Source of the DNA: Clostridiales bacterium
Lineage (GTDB): Bacteria; Bacillota; Clostridia; Saccharofermentanales; Saccharofermentanaceae
DNA length: 13,019 bases
NCBI GenBank assembly: GCA_016930475.1
Contig: JAFGGR010000085.1
Span: 1-13,019 of the forward strand
Direction of reading: 5' to 3'
Position 1 is the first letter of the stretch. Each line of letters opens with the position of its first letter. The notes beneath the pieces are model-generated. The model was not told the origin of the DNA. It worked only from the letters and a program-made list of their open reading frames with translations, and did no database searches. Made by a program: the position numbers and the translations under genes. Below are positions 6,566 through 13,019 of this stretch, piece after piece.

Positions 6566-8071
6566 TTATCTGGGCCGATCATTGTCCTTTTGTATGACAT
6601 CGTGCGCGCCGCCTTCAACGATGGATGTGGATGAAACGACCACCAAACGTGCCTTCTGTTGAAATTCTTCGATGGAGGAAGCTCCGCAAGAACTCATTGT
6701 CGACTTGATCTTGGCCAGAGATGTATCCAGATTATCCTTGAGCGTACCGGCATAAGGAACATACGAATCGACGCCCTCTTCGAAAGACATCTTGCCCCCT
6801 GTTCCGCCGTCGTCGTAACGCTGCCAGTTTCTGGCCCGGTTCGAGCCCTCTCCCCAATACTCCTTGACATAGTTGCCCGCAACCAACATCTTTCGCGTAG
6901 GACTCTCGTCGAAGCGCGCGAAGTATCGGCCGAGCATCATAAAATCGGCACCCATCGCAAGTGCCAAGGTCAAGTGATAGTCGAGCACGATCCCTCCGTC
7001 CGAGCAAATCGGTATATAGGAGCCGGTTTCATCGAAATACTTTTTTCTTTCAGCCGAAACGGCAAGGACCGCCGAAGCTTGTCCGCAACCGATACCCTTC
7101 TGTTCCCTTGTGATGCAAATGGAACCTCCTCCGATACCGACCTTGATAAAGTCCGCGCCCGCTTCCGCGAGGAATCGAAAGCCTTCCGCGTCAACAATAT
7201 TTCCCGCCCCGACCGGAACTTCCGGAAAATTTTGTTTCACCCAGCGCAGGGTATCCTCCTGCCACTGAGAAAACCCGTCCGAAGAGTCGATACACAGGAC
7301 GTCCGCCCCCGCATGGACCAAAGCCGGAACACGTTCCATATAGTCTCGCGTATTGATCCCCGCGCCGACCAGCAGGCGTTTCTGATCGTCGAGAAGCTCG
7401 ATCGGGTTTTCCTTGTGCGACTCATAGTCTTTTCGAAAAACAAGGCCGACCAGACAATTATCTGTATCGACGATCGGCAATTGGTTGATCTTATGTTCCC
7501 ATATGATATCGTTGGCTTCTTTAAGTGTTGTGCCTTCCGCGGCGTAAACAAGGTGCTCAAAAGGCGTCATGAAATCCGAGACTTTCGTCGAGGGATCCAT
7601 TCGGCTGACCCGGTAATCTCTCGATGTGACCAGACCCAATAATTTACCGTTCGGCGTACCGTCGTGAGTAACGGCAACGGTTCTGTGACCCATTCTCTCC
7701 CGGAGTTCAAGTACATCCGCAAGTGTGTTGTCCGGTGTAAGATTGGAATCGGATGTCACCAATCCGGCCTTGTACTTCTTGACCTTTCTGACCATCTCGC
7801 ATTGGCTCTCGATCGGCTGAGACTGGAAGATAAACGAGATCCCGCCGCTTCTGGCTAATGCGATGGCCATTCCGGAATCGGAAACGGACTGCATGATTGC
7901 GGAAACCAATGGGATATTGATCTTAAGTTTCGGTTCTTCGGTGCCTTTTCTGTATCTGCAGATCGGGATGGACAGGTCCACCTTATCCGGAGTATTCTCT
8001 GCGGTTGTCAAATTCGGAATCAATAAATACTCACTGAACGTCCGCGACTCTTCATCGAAAATCTTGGCCAT
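6566..8071 (-). CDS. guaB: IMP dehydrogenase, Tritrichomonas foetus-like subtype
   Basis: Oxidises IMP to XMP with NAD+, the committed step of GMP synthesis. The 501 residues comprise a TIM barrel with two inserted CBS domains (about 105-220, including the VSDFMTP linker). The catalytic cysteine is Cys319 in [15 protein letters not shown]; the flap Arg418-Tyr419 lies in RARNWQRYD, and [13 protein letters not shown] (430-442) follows. This motif set, with [11 protein letters not shown] and KEYWGEGS instead of the usual GPGSICTTR-type bacterial loop, is that of the T. foetus enzyme, and Cys319 and Arg418-Tyr419 even carry the same numbers. The ATG at 8071 has GGAGG eight bases upstream. The gene has its own promoter; greA follows 77 bases downstream with no visible terminator. 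The function is very sure; the subtype rests on remembered T. foetus sequence. Confidence 0.95.
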   Translation of the reverse strand: MAKIFDEESRTFSEYLLIPNLTTAENTPDKVDLSIPICRYRKGTEEPKLKINIPLVSAIMQSVSDSGMAIALARSGGISFIFQSQPIESQCEMVRKVKKYKAGLVTSDSNLTPDNTLADVLELRERMGHRTVAVTHDGTPNGKLLGLVTSRDYRVSRMDPSTKVSDFMTPFEHLVYAAEGTTLKEANDIIWEHKINQLPIVDTDNCLVGLVFRKDYESHKENPIELLDDQKRLLVGAGINTRDYMERVPALVHAGADVLCIDSSDGFSQWQEDTLRWVKQNFPEVPVGAGNIVDAEGFRFLAEAGADFIKVGIGGGSICITREQKGIGCGQASAVLAVSAERKKYFDETGSYIPICSDGGIVLDYHLTLALAMGADFMMLGRYFARFDESPTRKMLVAGNYVKEYWGEGSNRARNWQRYDDGGTGGKMSFEEGVDSYVPYAGTLKDNLDTSLAKIKSTMSSCGASSIEEFQQKARLVVVSSTSIVEGGAHDVIQKDNDRPR

Positions 8072-8114
8072 ACACTAAACCTCCACAATCCGAATGCTCC
8101 AACAGTTTCCTAGT

Positions 8115-8144
8115 ATGATAGCACAAATCGATGAAGAGATACAA
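8115..8144 (-). promoter_or_regulatory. guaB promoter (extended -10)
   Basis: On the minus strand TTGTAT (8144-8139) precedes TATCAT (8120-8115) by 18 bases, with TGC directly before the -10. The predicted start near 8108 gives a leader of about 37 bases to the guaB ATG. I see no purine riboswitch or stable hairpin in that leader. Confidence 0.55.
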
Positions 8145-8185
8145 AACAATTTCGCCCCGGACTGCACGAAAATAGGATCTCTGCC

Positions 8186-8782
8186 TTATTTCTTCGGTCT
8201 TCCGAGTCGAAACGATAACCGGACGGCTAACAGGAGCATTAAGGTGATGATCAACTCGGGCAAAAGGTATGAGCCGTTATAGATAATCGAATAGATCCAG
8301 GGATTTTGGTCCCCAGCGTACTCCGCGAAGAAGATGACTCCCGAAAGGACGTGAGAGAACATGCGCAGCGTCACACCCAAAACGACGCTGATGATCATCT
8401 TGTCAAAAGATACCAGCGACAGTTTTCCGAGGATACTTCTTTTTTGCAGTCTCTTCTCTTTCGGCGCGGCAAAGAACCCGGCGATGCCCAGAACAGTAAA
8501 CGCGACCGTGTAATCGAGGAGAACCTGGACCGGCATCACAAAGTATCCGCCGATCAACTGCAAGAGACTATAAATAAAAGCGGCTCCGAATCCCCACACC
8601 GGTCCGAAACAAAGCGCAAAGAAAAAGATCGGGAGCATCGATGCCGGTGTAATCGACCCGCCTTGCGGCATAGTGTACTTAACCAGAGAAAGGACGAAGG
8701 CTACGGCAACACAAACGCCGCCGGTTGCGACCGCCAGAGTGTTTTCGCGGCGAGTGTTGATGGAAAAAGAGTGCTCAGACAT
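8186..8782 (-). CDS. thiT: Energy-coupled thiamine transporter S component ThiT
   Basis: Membrane-embedded substrate-binding (S) subunit of an ECF transporter that takes up thiamine, working with a shared EcfA-EcfA'-EcfT module not in this window. The 198-residue product has about six hydrophobic segments. Family features are GGSITPASMLPIFFFALCFG (41-60), the LLDYTVAFTVLG segment (88-99), and the substrate-binding loop with HVLSGVIFFAEYAG and WIYSIIYNGSYLLPEL, whose aromatic and Asn residues contact thiamine in known ThiT structures. The N-terminal HSFSINTRREN is cytoplasmic. The ATG at 8782 has AAGGAGG eight bases upstream, within a region able to be sequestered by the upstream TPP riboswitch. 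The riboswitch confirms the substrate class. No terminator is visible after the stop. Confidence 0.94.
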   Translation of the reverse strand: MSEHSFSINTRRENTLAVATGGVCVAVAFVLSLVKYTMPQGGSITPASMLPIFFFALCFGPVWGFGAAFIYSLLQLIGGYFVMPVQVLLDYTVAFTVLGIAGFFAAPKEKRLQKRSILGKLSLVSFDKMIISVVLGVTLRMFSHVLSGVIFFAEYAGDQNPWIYSIIYNGSYLLPELIITLMLLLAVRLSFRLGRPKK

Positions 8783-8791
8783 AAAAAACTC

Positions 8792-8821
8792 CTCCTTTAT
8801 GTCCGACAGATGAACAAGGAG
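8792..8821 (-). promoter_or_regulatory. Candidate Shine-Dalgarno sequestering hairpin of thiT
   Basis: On the minus strand CTCCTT (8821-8816) is exactly complementary to AAGGAG (8797-8792), which is the thiT ribosome binding site; 18 bases lie between. An upstream stem, GAAGC/GCTTC (8838-8834 with 8825-8821), shares one base with it and could compete. This fits a translational expression platform for the TPP riboswitch; no U-tract marks a terminator here. Mechanism is inferred. Confidence 0.5.
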
Positions 8822-8844
8822 AAGCTTGTAAAGGCTTCCGCTAT

Positions 8845-8942
8845 GGTCCCTCCGCCGGCATTATCCGGTTCAGGTTATCTGGGTCGACGTCCCTAAATAC
8901 GTCCTCTCAGCCGGCTTTATCGGGCCAGCTCCCCGTTTGCAC
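8845..8942 (-). ncRNA. TPP riboswitch (THI element)
   Basis: Reading the minus strand from about 8942, the aptamer shows GGGGAGC, a stem GCTGGC/GCCGGC closing on the conserved CTGAGAGGA, an optional extra stem (GACGT/ACGTC), then ACCC, ACCTGA, and the second thiamine-sensor arm with GGATAATGCCGGCGGAGGGA. These match the THI-box consensus in order. The outer P1 helix is not obvious to me, so the exact ends are approximate. It lies about 60 bases upstream of thiT, so high thiamine pyrophosphate should shut off thiamine uptake. Confidence 0.95.
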
Positions 8943-8963
8943 CCTGATTCTATAACGACGAAT

Positions 8964-8999
8964 GAAAAAAAGCAACGTCCGAGTCCAAAAAACTCAGAC
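8964..8999 (-). terminator. Intrinsic terminator overlapping the hydrolase stop codon
   Basis: On the minus strand GTCTGAGT (8999-8992) pairs with ACTCGGAC (8984-8977) in an 8-bp RNA stem including one U-G wobble and a seven-base loop; seven Us follow at 8971-8965 after a short spacer. The stem's first arm contains the TGA stop of the alpha/beta hydrolase gene. It closes the acetyltransferase-pepP-hydrolase operon just before the TPP riboswitch. Confidence 0.7.
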
Positions 9000-9977
9000 G
9001 ACCTTACACACTTTCAAAAACTTCCGGACCTCGTCGGTGTATTTGACCGGAGATGCATCGAAGCCCATTACGTGCTTGGCTTTGTCAACGATCACCAGAC
9101 GTTTCGGACAGGCTAGGCGGTCATAGATATCCTCGCTAATCTCGGGTAAGACAAAAGTATCCTCCGCACCGTGGAACATCAGCACGGGAAGTTTGATCCT
9201 GCTTGCGACGGGTAAAACCGTAGCGCGCTGGATCGGGAAGCCGATTCGGGATTGGGCGATCCTTCCGATCAGTTTAATAAAAAGCCGTCCGCGGACGTGG
9301 TACTTGTAACGGAATGTATTCATCAGTTGCTTTTCGAGACTGCTGAAGGGGCTGTCCGCGATGATCCCGCTGACCGATAAAGACAATTTTCGGCTCGCCG
9401 CCGCAAGAAGTGCGGTCGTCGCCCCCATCGATCGCCCGTAAAGGATGATCTTTACAGGGGTTCCGAGCTGTCGCTCCATAAACCGGACCCATGATACAAT
9501 GTCCTGACTGTCATAAAGACCATATCCGATAAAACGACCCTGACTCATGCCGTGCGCGCGAAGATGCGGAATCAGAATGTGACAGTCGGTTTGCTGTAAG
9601 ATCATCTGCGCGTATGCGCCCATATCTGAAGGATGATCGCGCCAACCATGAATCAGAATGATCACTGTCCGGTTTTTCTTATTGTCAGCGGGTCGATAGT
9701 AGCCTGCAAGTTTGATCCGGTCGAAGGAAGTGATTTGGAGATCGACAAAATCCATACGATTGGTATAAAACCAATTCTTGCCCTTACCGAAAATTGTCGT
9801 CTGGTCGATTTTCAGGGGGGACTTATCATAAGGCGGCCGAGGAGATGGCCGATCGAATACCCGATGATAGGCTCTCAAGGCGAGAACATAAAGCGCAAGC
9901 GCCGCCACGGTAACCAGGAACAGGACTCCCGCCACGATCAAAACAATCATTAAGACCAGATCGCTTCCGGATGGCAA
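8994..9977 (-). CDS. Membrane-anchored alpha/beta hydrolase
   Basis: A 327-residue serine hydrolase, substrate unknown. An N-terminal membrane helix (about 8-34) is followed by an alpha/beta fold resembling the YqkD-type or dipeptidyl-peptidase-like hydrolases. Visible catalytic elements are the oxyanion-hole HGW (110-112), the nucleophile elbow GRSMGA with Ser183, the acid Asp273 in HGAEDTFV, and His302 in KHVMG. The usual length with anchor is about 300-330. The start is TTG at 9977, two bases after the pepP stop, with a GGGGGGA stretch eight bases upstream; an ATG at codon 10 is a possible alternative but would cut into the membrane helix. It is the last gene of the operon with pepP and the acetyltransferase. 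The hydrolase fold is sure; the start is less so. Confidence 0.87.
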   Translation of the reverse strand: MPSGSDLVLMIVLIVAGVLFLVTVAALALYVLALRAYHRVFDRPSPRPPYDKSPLKIDQTTIFGKGKNWFYTNRMDFVDLQITSFDRIKLAGYYRPADNKKNRTVIILIHGWRDHPSDMGAYAQMILQQTDCHILIPHLRAHGMSQGRFIGYGLYDSQDIVSWVRFMERQLGTPVKIILYGRSMGATTALLAAASRKLSLSVSGIIADSPFSSLEKQLMNTFRYKYHVRGRLFIKLIGRIAQSRIGFPIQRATVLPVASRIKLPVLMFHGAEDTFVLPEISEDIYDRLACPKRLVIVDKAKHVMGFDASPVKYTDEVRKFLKVCKVV

Positions 9978-9979
9978 GG

Positions 9980-11251
9980 CTACATCCCCCCCGACATTCC
10001 GAGCAGTGCCTCGACCTCGAACCGGTCACGGGGAATGAAAGAAGACAGGATCACGCAACCCTCGCCGGTGACCAATACGTCGTCTTCGATCCGAAATCCC
10101 ATTTCCCACTCGCGAATATAGATCCCGGGCTCAACGGCCAATACCGCCCCAACTTCGATCGGAAGGTCACGAACGCAAGCGTCGTGAACGTCCATTCCGA
10201 GATGATGGGTCACGCTGTGCCAGACATATCCCCCGACCTCGGTGCTATCTTTTCCGCTTATTAAACCGAGGTGAAAGAGCGCTTCGGACGCCGCCTCTCG
10301 AAAAGCTTTGTTGATGTCGGAAAGCAACACCCCCGGCCGGATCATACGAATCGTCTGATCCAGACAACCAAGCACCGCATCGTATAGAGCGCTTTGTCTC
10401 GCAGAAAAAGTACCCGCGGACGGGTAAGCGCGCGAAATGTCCGCACATAATCCGGCAACCGCCGCTCCGACATCGATTTGGATCATCACGCCCTTTGCAA
10501 TCGGCTTGCCGCAAGGTTCCGAATGATGCAGAAAAAAAGCATTATCGCCGGCCGCGACAATCGTCGGGAACGCCGGTTCCAAACAGCCGAAACGGGTCAT
10601 CGCGCAATTCATCGCGGAGAACAACCCGAGTTCGCAGGTGCCGGAACGTAAAAGAACCAGCGCTTCGCGAATCGAAAGGTCCGTCAGTTCGATCGCTCTG
10701 CGGATCATCTCGATCTCGCAGGATTGCTTAACCATTCGAAAACGCGCCAGGATACGAGAGACCAAGCGGACGGAATCCTCACCGCGAGATCCCTCGACGC
10801 GGTCAACAAAGCGACTTGCGGGACCAAGCCGAACGCCCTTATCCGAAGCGATCGTGATCGATTGATCGGCTATGATCGCAGAAAGAGCATCTTCAAGTGT
10901 TTCCAGAAAACAGACCTCATCGACTCCGGATCGCTCGACCGCTTCCGCCGCTGTCATCCGTTTACCGGCCCAGCGTTCCTTCAGCGGATCGTTAGAATGA
11001 ATAAACAATGTAGTCTGCGTATTCGAACCGTCCGCTCGGATCAACAAAACCGAATCTTCCTGCTCCACCCCCGCAAGATAGTAGAAATTGCGGTTCGGGC
11101 GAAAGCGGTACTCGGCTCCTTCCGACATATATACGGTTTCGCCCGCGAAAAGGACCACGCAACAGCGCTCCGGAAGTTTTTCGAGCAGACGTTTCCGATT
11201 GCCCGAAAAAAAAGAAGCGGGGAGCCGATACTCGCGGATGTCCGAAATCAT
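9980..11251 (-). CDS. pepP: Xaa-Pro aminopeptidase P (M24B metallopeptidase)
   Basis: Cytosolic metallopeptidase that removes an N-terminal residue preceding proline. The 423 residues comprise an N-terminal AMP_N domain (RFRPNRNFYYLAGVEQEDSVL, 49-69) and a C-terminal pita-bread fold. The five metal ligands are all present: Asp260 in QIDVGA, Asp271 in ADISRAYP, His349 in THHLGMDVHD, Glu374 in AVEPGIYI and Glu389 in GFRIEDDVLVT. The length is near the family norm of about 410-440. The ATG at 11251 overlaps the upstream acetyltransferase stop in an ATGA, with AGGAGAG eight bases before it, so translation is probably coupled. The hydrolase gene follows after two bases. No missing residue or anomaly is seen. 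Confidence 0.95.
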   Translation of the reverse strand: MISDIREYRLPASFFSGNRKRLLEKLPERCCVVLFAGETVYMSEGAEYRFRPNRNFYYLAGVEQEDSVLLIRADGSNTQTTLFIHSNDPLKERWAGKRMTAAEAVERSGVDEVCFLETLEDALSAIIADQSITIASDKGVRLGPASRFVDRVEGSRGEDSVRLVSRILARFRMVKQSCEIEMIRRAIELTDLSIREALVLLRSGTCELGLFSAMNCAMTRFGCLEPAFPTIVAAGDNAFFLHHSEPCGKPIAKGVMIQIDVGAAVAGLCADISRAYPSAGTFSARQSALYDAVLGCLDQTIRMIRPGVLLSDINKAFREAASEALFHLGLISGKDSTEVGGYVWHSVTHHLGMDVHDACVRDLPIEVGAVLAVEPGIYIREWEMGFRIEDDVLVTGEGCVILSSFIPRDRFEVEALLGMSGGM

Positions 11252-11904
11252 CTCGTCGGCTCTCCTGACCGGACGTTATATTCATCGAAAAGGATCGTAT
11301 TGTTGATGTAGCCGAGCGTCGCCCCGGGAGATCGACGGATCAAACCGGGATTGCCGATGACGATCGAGTTGTCCGGCACATCGAAATTGATGTACGCGCC
11401 CGGTGCGATCAGCACATTGTTTCCGATCCGGATATTTCCGATGATCAAAGCGTTCGCGCCGATCCAGACATAATTTCCGATCGTCGGAGCACCCTTTCTG
11501 GGCCCTCTGAACTGGGTCCCGATCACAACACCGGTCGAGATATTGACATTGTGTCCGATGATCGACTGAGGATGGATGATCAATCTGCCGTAGTGGGCAA
11601 TATATAAGCCCTTTCCGATCTTGGTATCATATGGGATCTGAAAATGGTACTTGCGCGATTTGCTGTCCAATTTGGCGTTATACCAAATAAATAGAAAATT
11701 GTTCCAAAGCCGCTTGAATCGATTCTCCTCGGACTTGATTTGGTAGAAATAATACTGAGTTCTGCGAAGAGTGCTTAAAAAACGAAATTCCGGACTGGAC
11801 ATGCACTCTTGAAGGTACGTCAAATATACCCTTGAGAGTCTCCTCTTGTTTCCGGTATAACGATAGAGGTCACTGTAGATGATATCCTTTAGCTCGTCGT
11901 TCAT
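11248..11904 (-). CDS. Serine O-acetyltransferase-like left-handed beta-helix acetyltransferase
   Basis: A 218-residue hexapeptide-repeat acyltransferase. The N-terminal 90 residues are helical and basic (IIYSDLYRYTGNKRRL, an N-terminus seen in polysaccharide-locus serine acetyltransferases); the left-handed beta-helix runs about 93-190 with I-G-x-x repeats (IGKGLYIAHYG, IIGHNVNISTGVVIGT, IGNYVWIGANALIIGN, IGNNVLIAPGA). His104 in YIAHYG aligns with the catalytic FIDH-type His of CysE. The acceptor could be serine or a sugar. I start it at ATG 11904, with GGGGGGAG just upstream and a promoter at 11943-11971; the reading frame stays open to an ATG at 12075, but that extra N-terminus does not look like the family and lies upstream of the promoter. 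The stop overlaps the pepP start. No glycan genes are adjacent. Confidence 0.82.
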   Translation of the reverse strand: MNDELKDIIYSDLYRYTGNKRRLSRVYLTYLQECMSSPEFRFLSTLRRTQYYFYQIKSEENRFKRLWNNFLFIWYNAKLDSKSRKYHFQIPYDTKIGKGLYIAHYGRLIIHPQSIIGHNVNISTGVVIGTQFRGPRKGAPTIGNYVWIGANALIIGNIRIGNNVLIAPGAYINFDVPDNSIVIGNPGLIRRSPGATLGYINNTILFDEYNVRSGEPTR

Positions 11905-11942
11905 TCTCCCCCCGCAAAACATAACTGGCCTGATACCATTTA

Positions 11943-11971
11943 ATCTTATCGCTTTTCGAATAATTGAGCAA
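11943..11971 (-). promoter_or_regulatory. Promoter of the acetyltransferase-pepP-hydrolase operon
   Basis: On the minus strand TTGCTC (11971-11966) lies exactly 17 bases before TAAGAT (11948-11943). Predicted transcription starts near 11936, about 32 bases ahead of the ATG at 11904, which supports that start over the one at 12075. Each hexamer is only a partial match to consensus. Confidence 0.5.
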
Positions 11972-12120
11972 TATAAATCTACCCGCACCGCCGAAACGCA
12001 AACGCCGCGACGTACCAAAACTTTGTCAATATCTTGACACACCGGATACGATCGATCATGAAGTGTCTTGATCACTCGAAAAATTTCACGCGGTTCCGGG
12101 CTCCTTTATGCCCTCCGTTC

Positions 12121-12149
12121 TTGACGCAGGCGCTCCTTCACCCTATAAT
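12121..12149 (+). promoter_or_regulatory. tRNA-Ser promoter
   Basis: TTGACG (12121-12126) and a perfect TATAAT (12144-12149) are separated by exactly 17 bases, the best promoter in the window. Predicted transcription starts near 12156, leaving a 5' leader of about 55 bases to be removed by RNase P before the mature tRNA. Confidence 0.82.
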
Positions 12150-12210
12150 CGAGTAGCGCATTCGATTTGTGATCATAACTACGGGTCTAAAGCGCTTCAC
12201 AGATGGACTC

Positions 12211-12301
12211 GGAGGGCTATCGAAGAGGTCATAACGAGCTCGACTCGAAATCGAGTTGACGGTTAAACGTCACGTGGGTTCGAATCCCACGCCCTCCGCC
12301 A
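12211..12301 (+). tRNA. tRNA-Ser, anticodon CGA
   Basis: The acceptor stem GGAGGGC (12211-12217) pairs with GCCCTCC (12291-12297), followed by discriminator G and an encoded CCA. The D-arm is TCG/CGA. The anticodon stem CTCGA/TCGAG (12239-12243 with 12251-12255) closes the loop CTCGAAA with anticodon CGA at 12246-12248. A long variable arm (TGACG/CGTCA) and the T-arm GTGGG-TTCGAAT-CCCAC complete it. The long variable arm and the CGA anticodon both identify serine, reading UCG codons. Confidence 0.97.
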
Positions 12302-12344
12302 AAAAGCGCGGTTCCTCTCACAAGGGGAACCGCGCTTTTCGTTT
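12302..12344 (+). terminator. Bidirectional intrinsic terminator between tRNA-Ser and oadB
   Basis: A perfect 14-bp inverted repeat (12302-12315 with 12326-12339), AAAAGCGCGGTTCC paired with GGAACCGCGCTTTT, has a ten-base loop. It begins immediately after the tRNA's CCA and its right arm ends in TTTT followed by CGTTT. On the other strand it also ends in a run of Ts, so it can stop the decarboxylase transcript arriving from the right, 44 bases past that gene's stop. Confidence 0.88.
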
Positions 12345-12382
12345 CGATAGATGCGAATGATGATCAATTCCGAACAGAATAC

Positions 12383-13019
12383 TCAGCCAAACAGCGCTAA
12401 CATTACCCCGGCGGCGACGGCAGATCCGATGACACCGGCGACATTCGGGCCCATGGCATGCATAAGAAGGAAATTGGACGGGTTTGCCTTTAACCCCTCC
12501 TTATTGGAAACACGAGCCGCCATGGGAACCGCCGAGACACCGGCGGAGCCGATCAGAGGATTGATCTTTCCCTTGGTAACAACGCACATGAGTTTTCCCA
12601 AAAGCAAACCGCCTATAGTACTGAAGATAAATGCCATCAGCCCCAGACCGATGATTTTGAGCGTTTCCGGACGCAGGAATCGATCCGCGACCGCGGTCGC
12701 TCCGACCGTAAGCCCGAGAAATATTGTGACGATGTTGATCAAGGCATTCTGGGCAGTGCTCGAGAGGCGCTCGACGACCCCGGATTCGCGGAATAAATTC
12801 CCCAGCATGAGCATGCCGATCAGCGGAGCGACAGAAGGCAGGAGAAGCACACACAGGATCGTGACGACGATCGGAAAGCATATCTTTTCGATCTTTGAAA
12901 CTTCTCTGGTTTGCGTCATCTTGATCGCGCGCTCCTTCTTCGTTGTCAACGCACGCATGATCGGCGGCTGGATCATCGGAATGAGCGCCATATAAGAATA
13001 AGCCGCGATCGCGATGGCC
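12383..13019 (-). CDS. Na+-transporting carboxylic acid decarboxylase beta subunit, partial (C-terminal part)
   Basis: Membrane subunit of a biotin-dependent sodium pump (oxaloacetate, methylmalonyl-CoA or glutaconyl-CoA decarboxylase; OadB/MmdB/GcdB family) that couples carboxybiotin decarboxylation to Na+ export. The 211 C-terminal residues are visible; the family is about 370-430 long, so the N-terminal half is off the right edge. The reading frame stays open to the edge ([26 protein letters not shown]), so the ATG at 12991 is internal. Hallmarks are the [17 protein letters not shown] helix, the [16 protein letters not shown] block and the C-terminal [23 protein letters not shown] helix that contributes to the sodium site. 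Which substrate the complex uses cannot be told from this subunit. It ends before the shared terminator with tRNA-Ser. Confidence 0.94.
   Translation of the reverse strand, partial: AIAIAAYSYMALIPMIQPPIMRALTTKKERAIKMTQTREVSKIEKICFPIVVTILCVLLLPSVAPLIGMLMLGNLFRESGVVERLSSTAQNALINIVTIFLGLTVGATAVADRFLRPETLKIIGLGLMAFIFSTIGGLLLGKLMCVVTKGKINPLIGSAGVSAVPMAARVSNKEGLKANPSNFLLMHAMGPNVAGVIGSAVAAGVMLALFG

Larger units (their letters stand above)
11905..12210. other. Intergenic region between acetyltransferase gene and tRNA-Ser
   Basis: This 306-base region holds the minus-strand operon promoter at 11943-11971 and the plus-strand tRNA promoter at 12121-12149. Between them is a perfect inverted repeat, TGTCAA-TATC-TTGACA, at 12024-12039. 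The acetyltransferase reading frame continues open through 12075 on the minus strand, but I do not think it is translated. I see no other gene or RNA here. Confidence 0.6.

Noticed and set aside
6659..7642. A long plus-strand open frame (about 327 codons) opposite guaB
   Set aside because: It is antisense to a securely identified gene, has no ribosome binding site or recognisable motif, and arises from the codon bias of guaB.
8072..8185. Possible terminator or purine riboswitch between thiT and guaB
   Set aside because: I found no stable hairpin with a U-tract and no purine aptamer core; only the guaB promoter is supported.
8306..8896. Plus-strand open frame opposite thiT and the TPP riboswitch
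   Set aside because: Its translation is charged and motif-free, and it runs through a clear riboswitch and the thiT gene on the other strand.
11905..12075. N-terminal extension of the acetyltransferase from an ATG at 12075
   Set aside because: It would lie upstream of the best promoter, and the family N-terminus begins at the ATG at 11904.
12211..12301. tRNA-Ser as an attachment site of an integrated element
   Set aside because: No integrase, no direct repeat of the tRNA 3' end and no foreign-looking genes are nearby; a normal terminator and a housekeeping gene follow.

Overview
This window looks like a piece of a chromosome from an anaerobic member of the Bacillota (Clostridia-like), of moderate GC content. 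The evidence is the strong AGGAGG-type ribosome binding sites, TTGACA/TATAAT promoters, an ECF-type thiamine S component under a TPP riboswitch, a Na+-pumping decarboxylase beta subunit, a greA-lysS pair and a Bacillus-style Pho-box repeat ahead of pstS. I cannot name the genus. Nearly everything is on the minus strand; only an rsuA-like gene and one tRNA-Ser are on the plus strand. I see no mobile elements, CRISPR arrays, rRNA genes or phage genes.

Layout from left to right: pstC (cut by the window edge, with a long multi-membrane-span N-terminal extension) and pstS form a phosphate-uptake operon behind a Pho-box-like promoter. A small Smr-domain gene follows, then an overlapping divergent promoter pair driving that gene and a probably leaderless rsuA-like pseudouridine synthase gene. 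rsuA ends with zero gap against the end of an oppositely oriented gene for a membrane protein with a degenerate J-domain. That gene is the last of a greA-lysS-J-like operon.

Further right, guaB encodes an IMP dehydrogenase of the Tritrichomonas-like subtype and sits directly upstream of the greA promoter. thiT lies upstream of guaB and is controlled by a TPP riboswitch. Then comes a tightly coupled three-gene operon: hexapeptide acetyltransferase, M24 aminopeptidase P and membrane-anchored alpha/beta hydrolase, ending in an intrinsic terminator that overlaps the last stop codon. A strong-promoter tRNA-Ser(CGA) follows, sharing a bidirectional terminator with the 3' end of an oadB-type gene that runs off the right edge.

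The window is mostly housekeeping functions. I do not see a convincing new multi-gene system. The most unusual items are the PstC extension, the J-like membrane protein whose HPD motif reads RVD, the protist-like IMP dehydrogenase, the mirror-image divergent promoters with a leaderless gene, and the frequent TTG start codons (four genes). Product calls rest on reading translated motifs; no database search was run.
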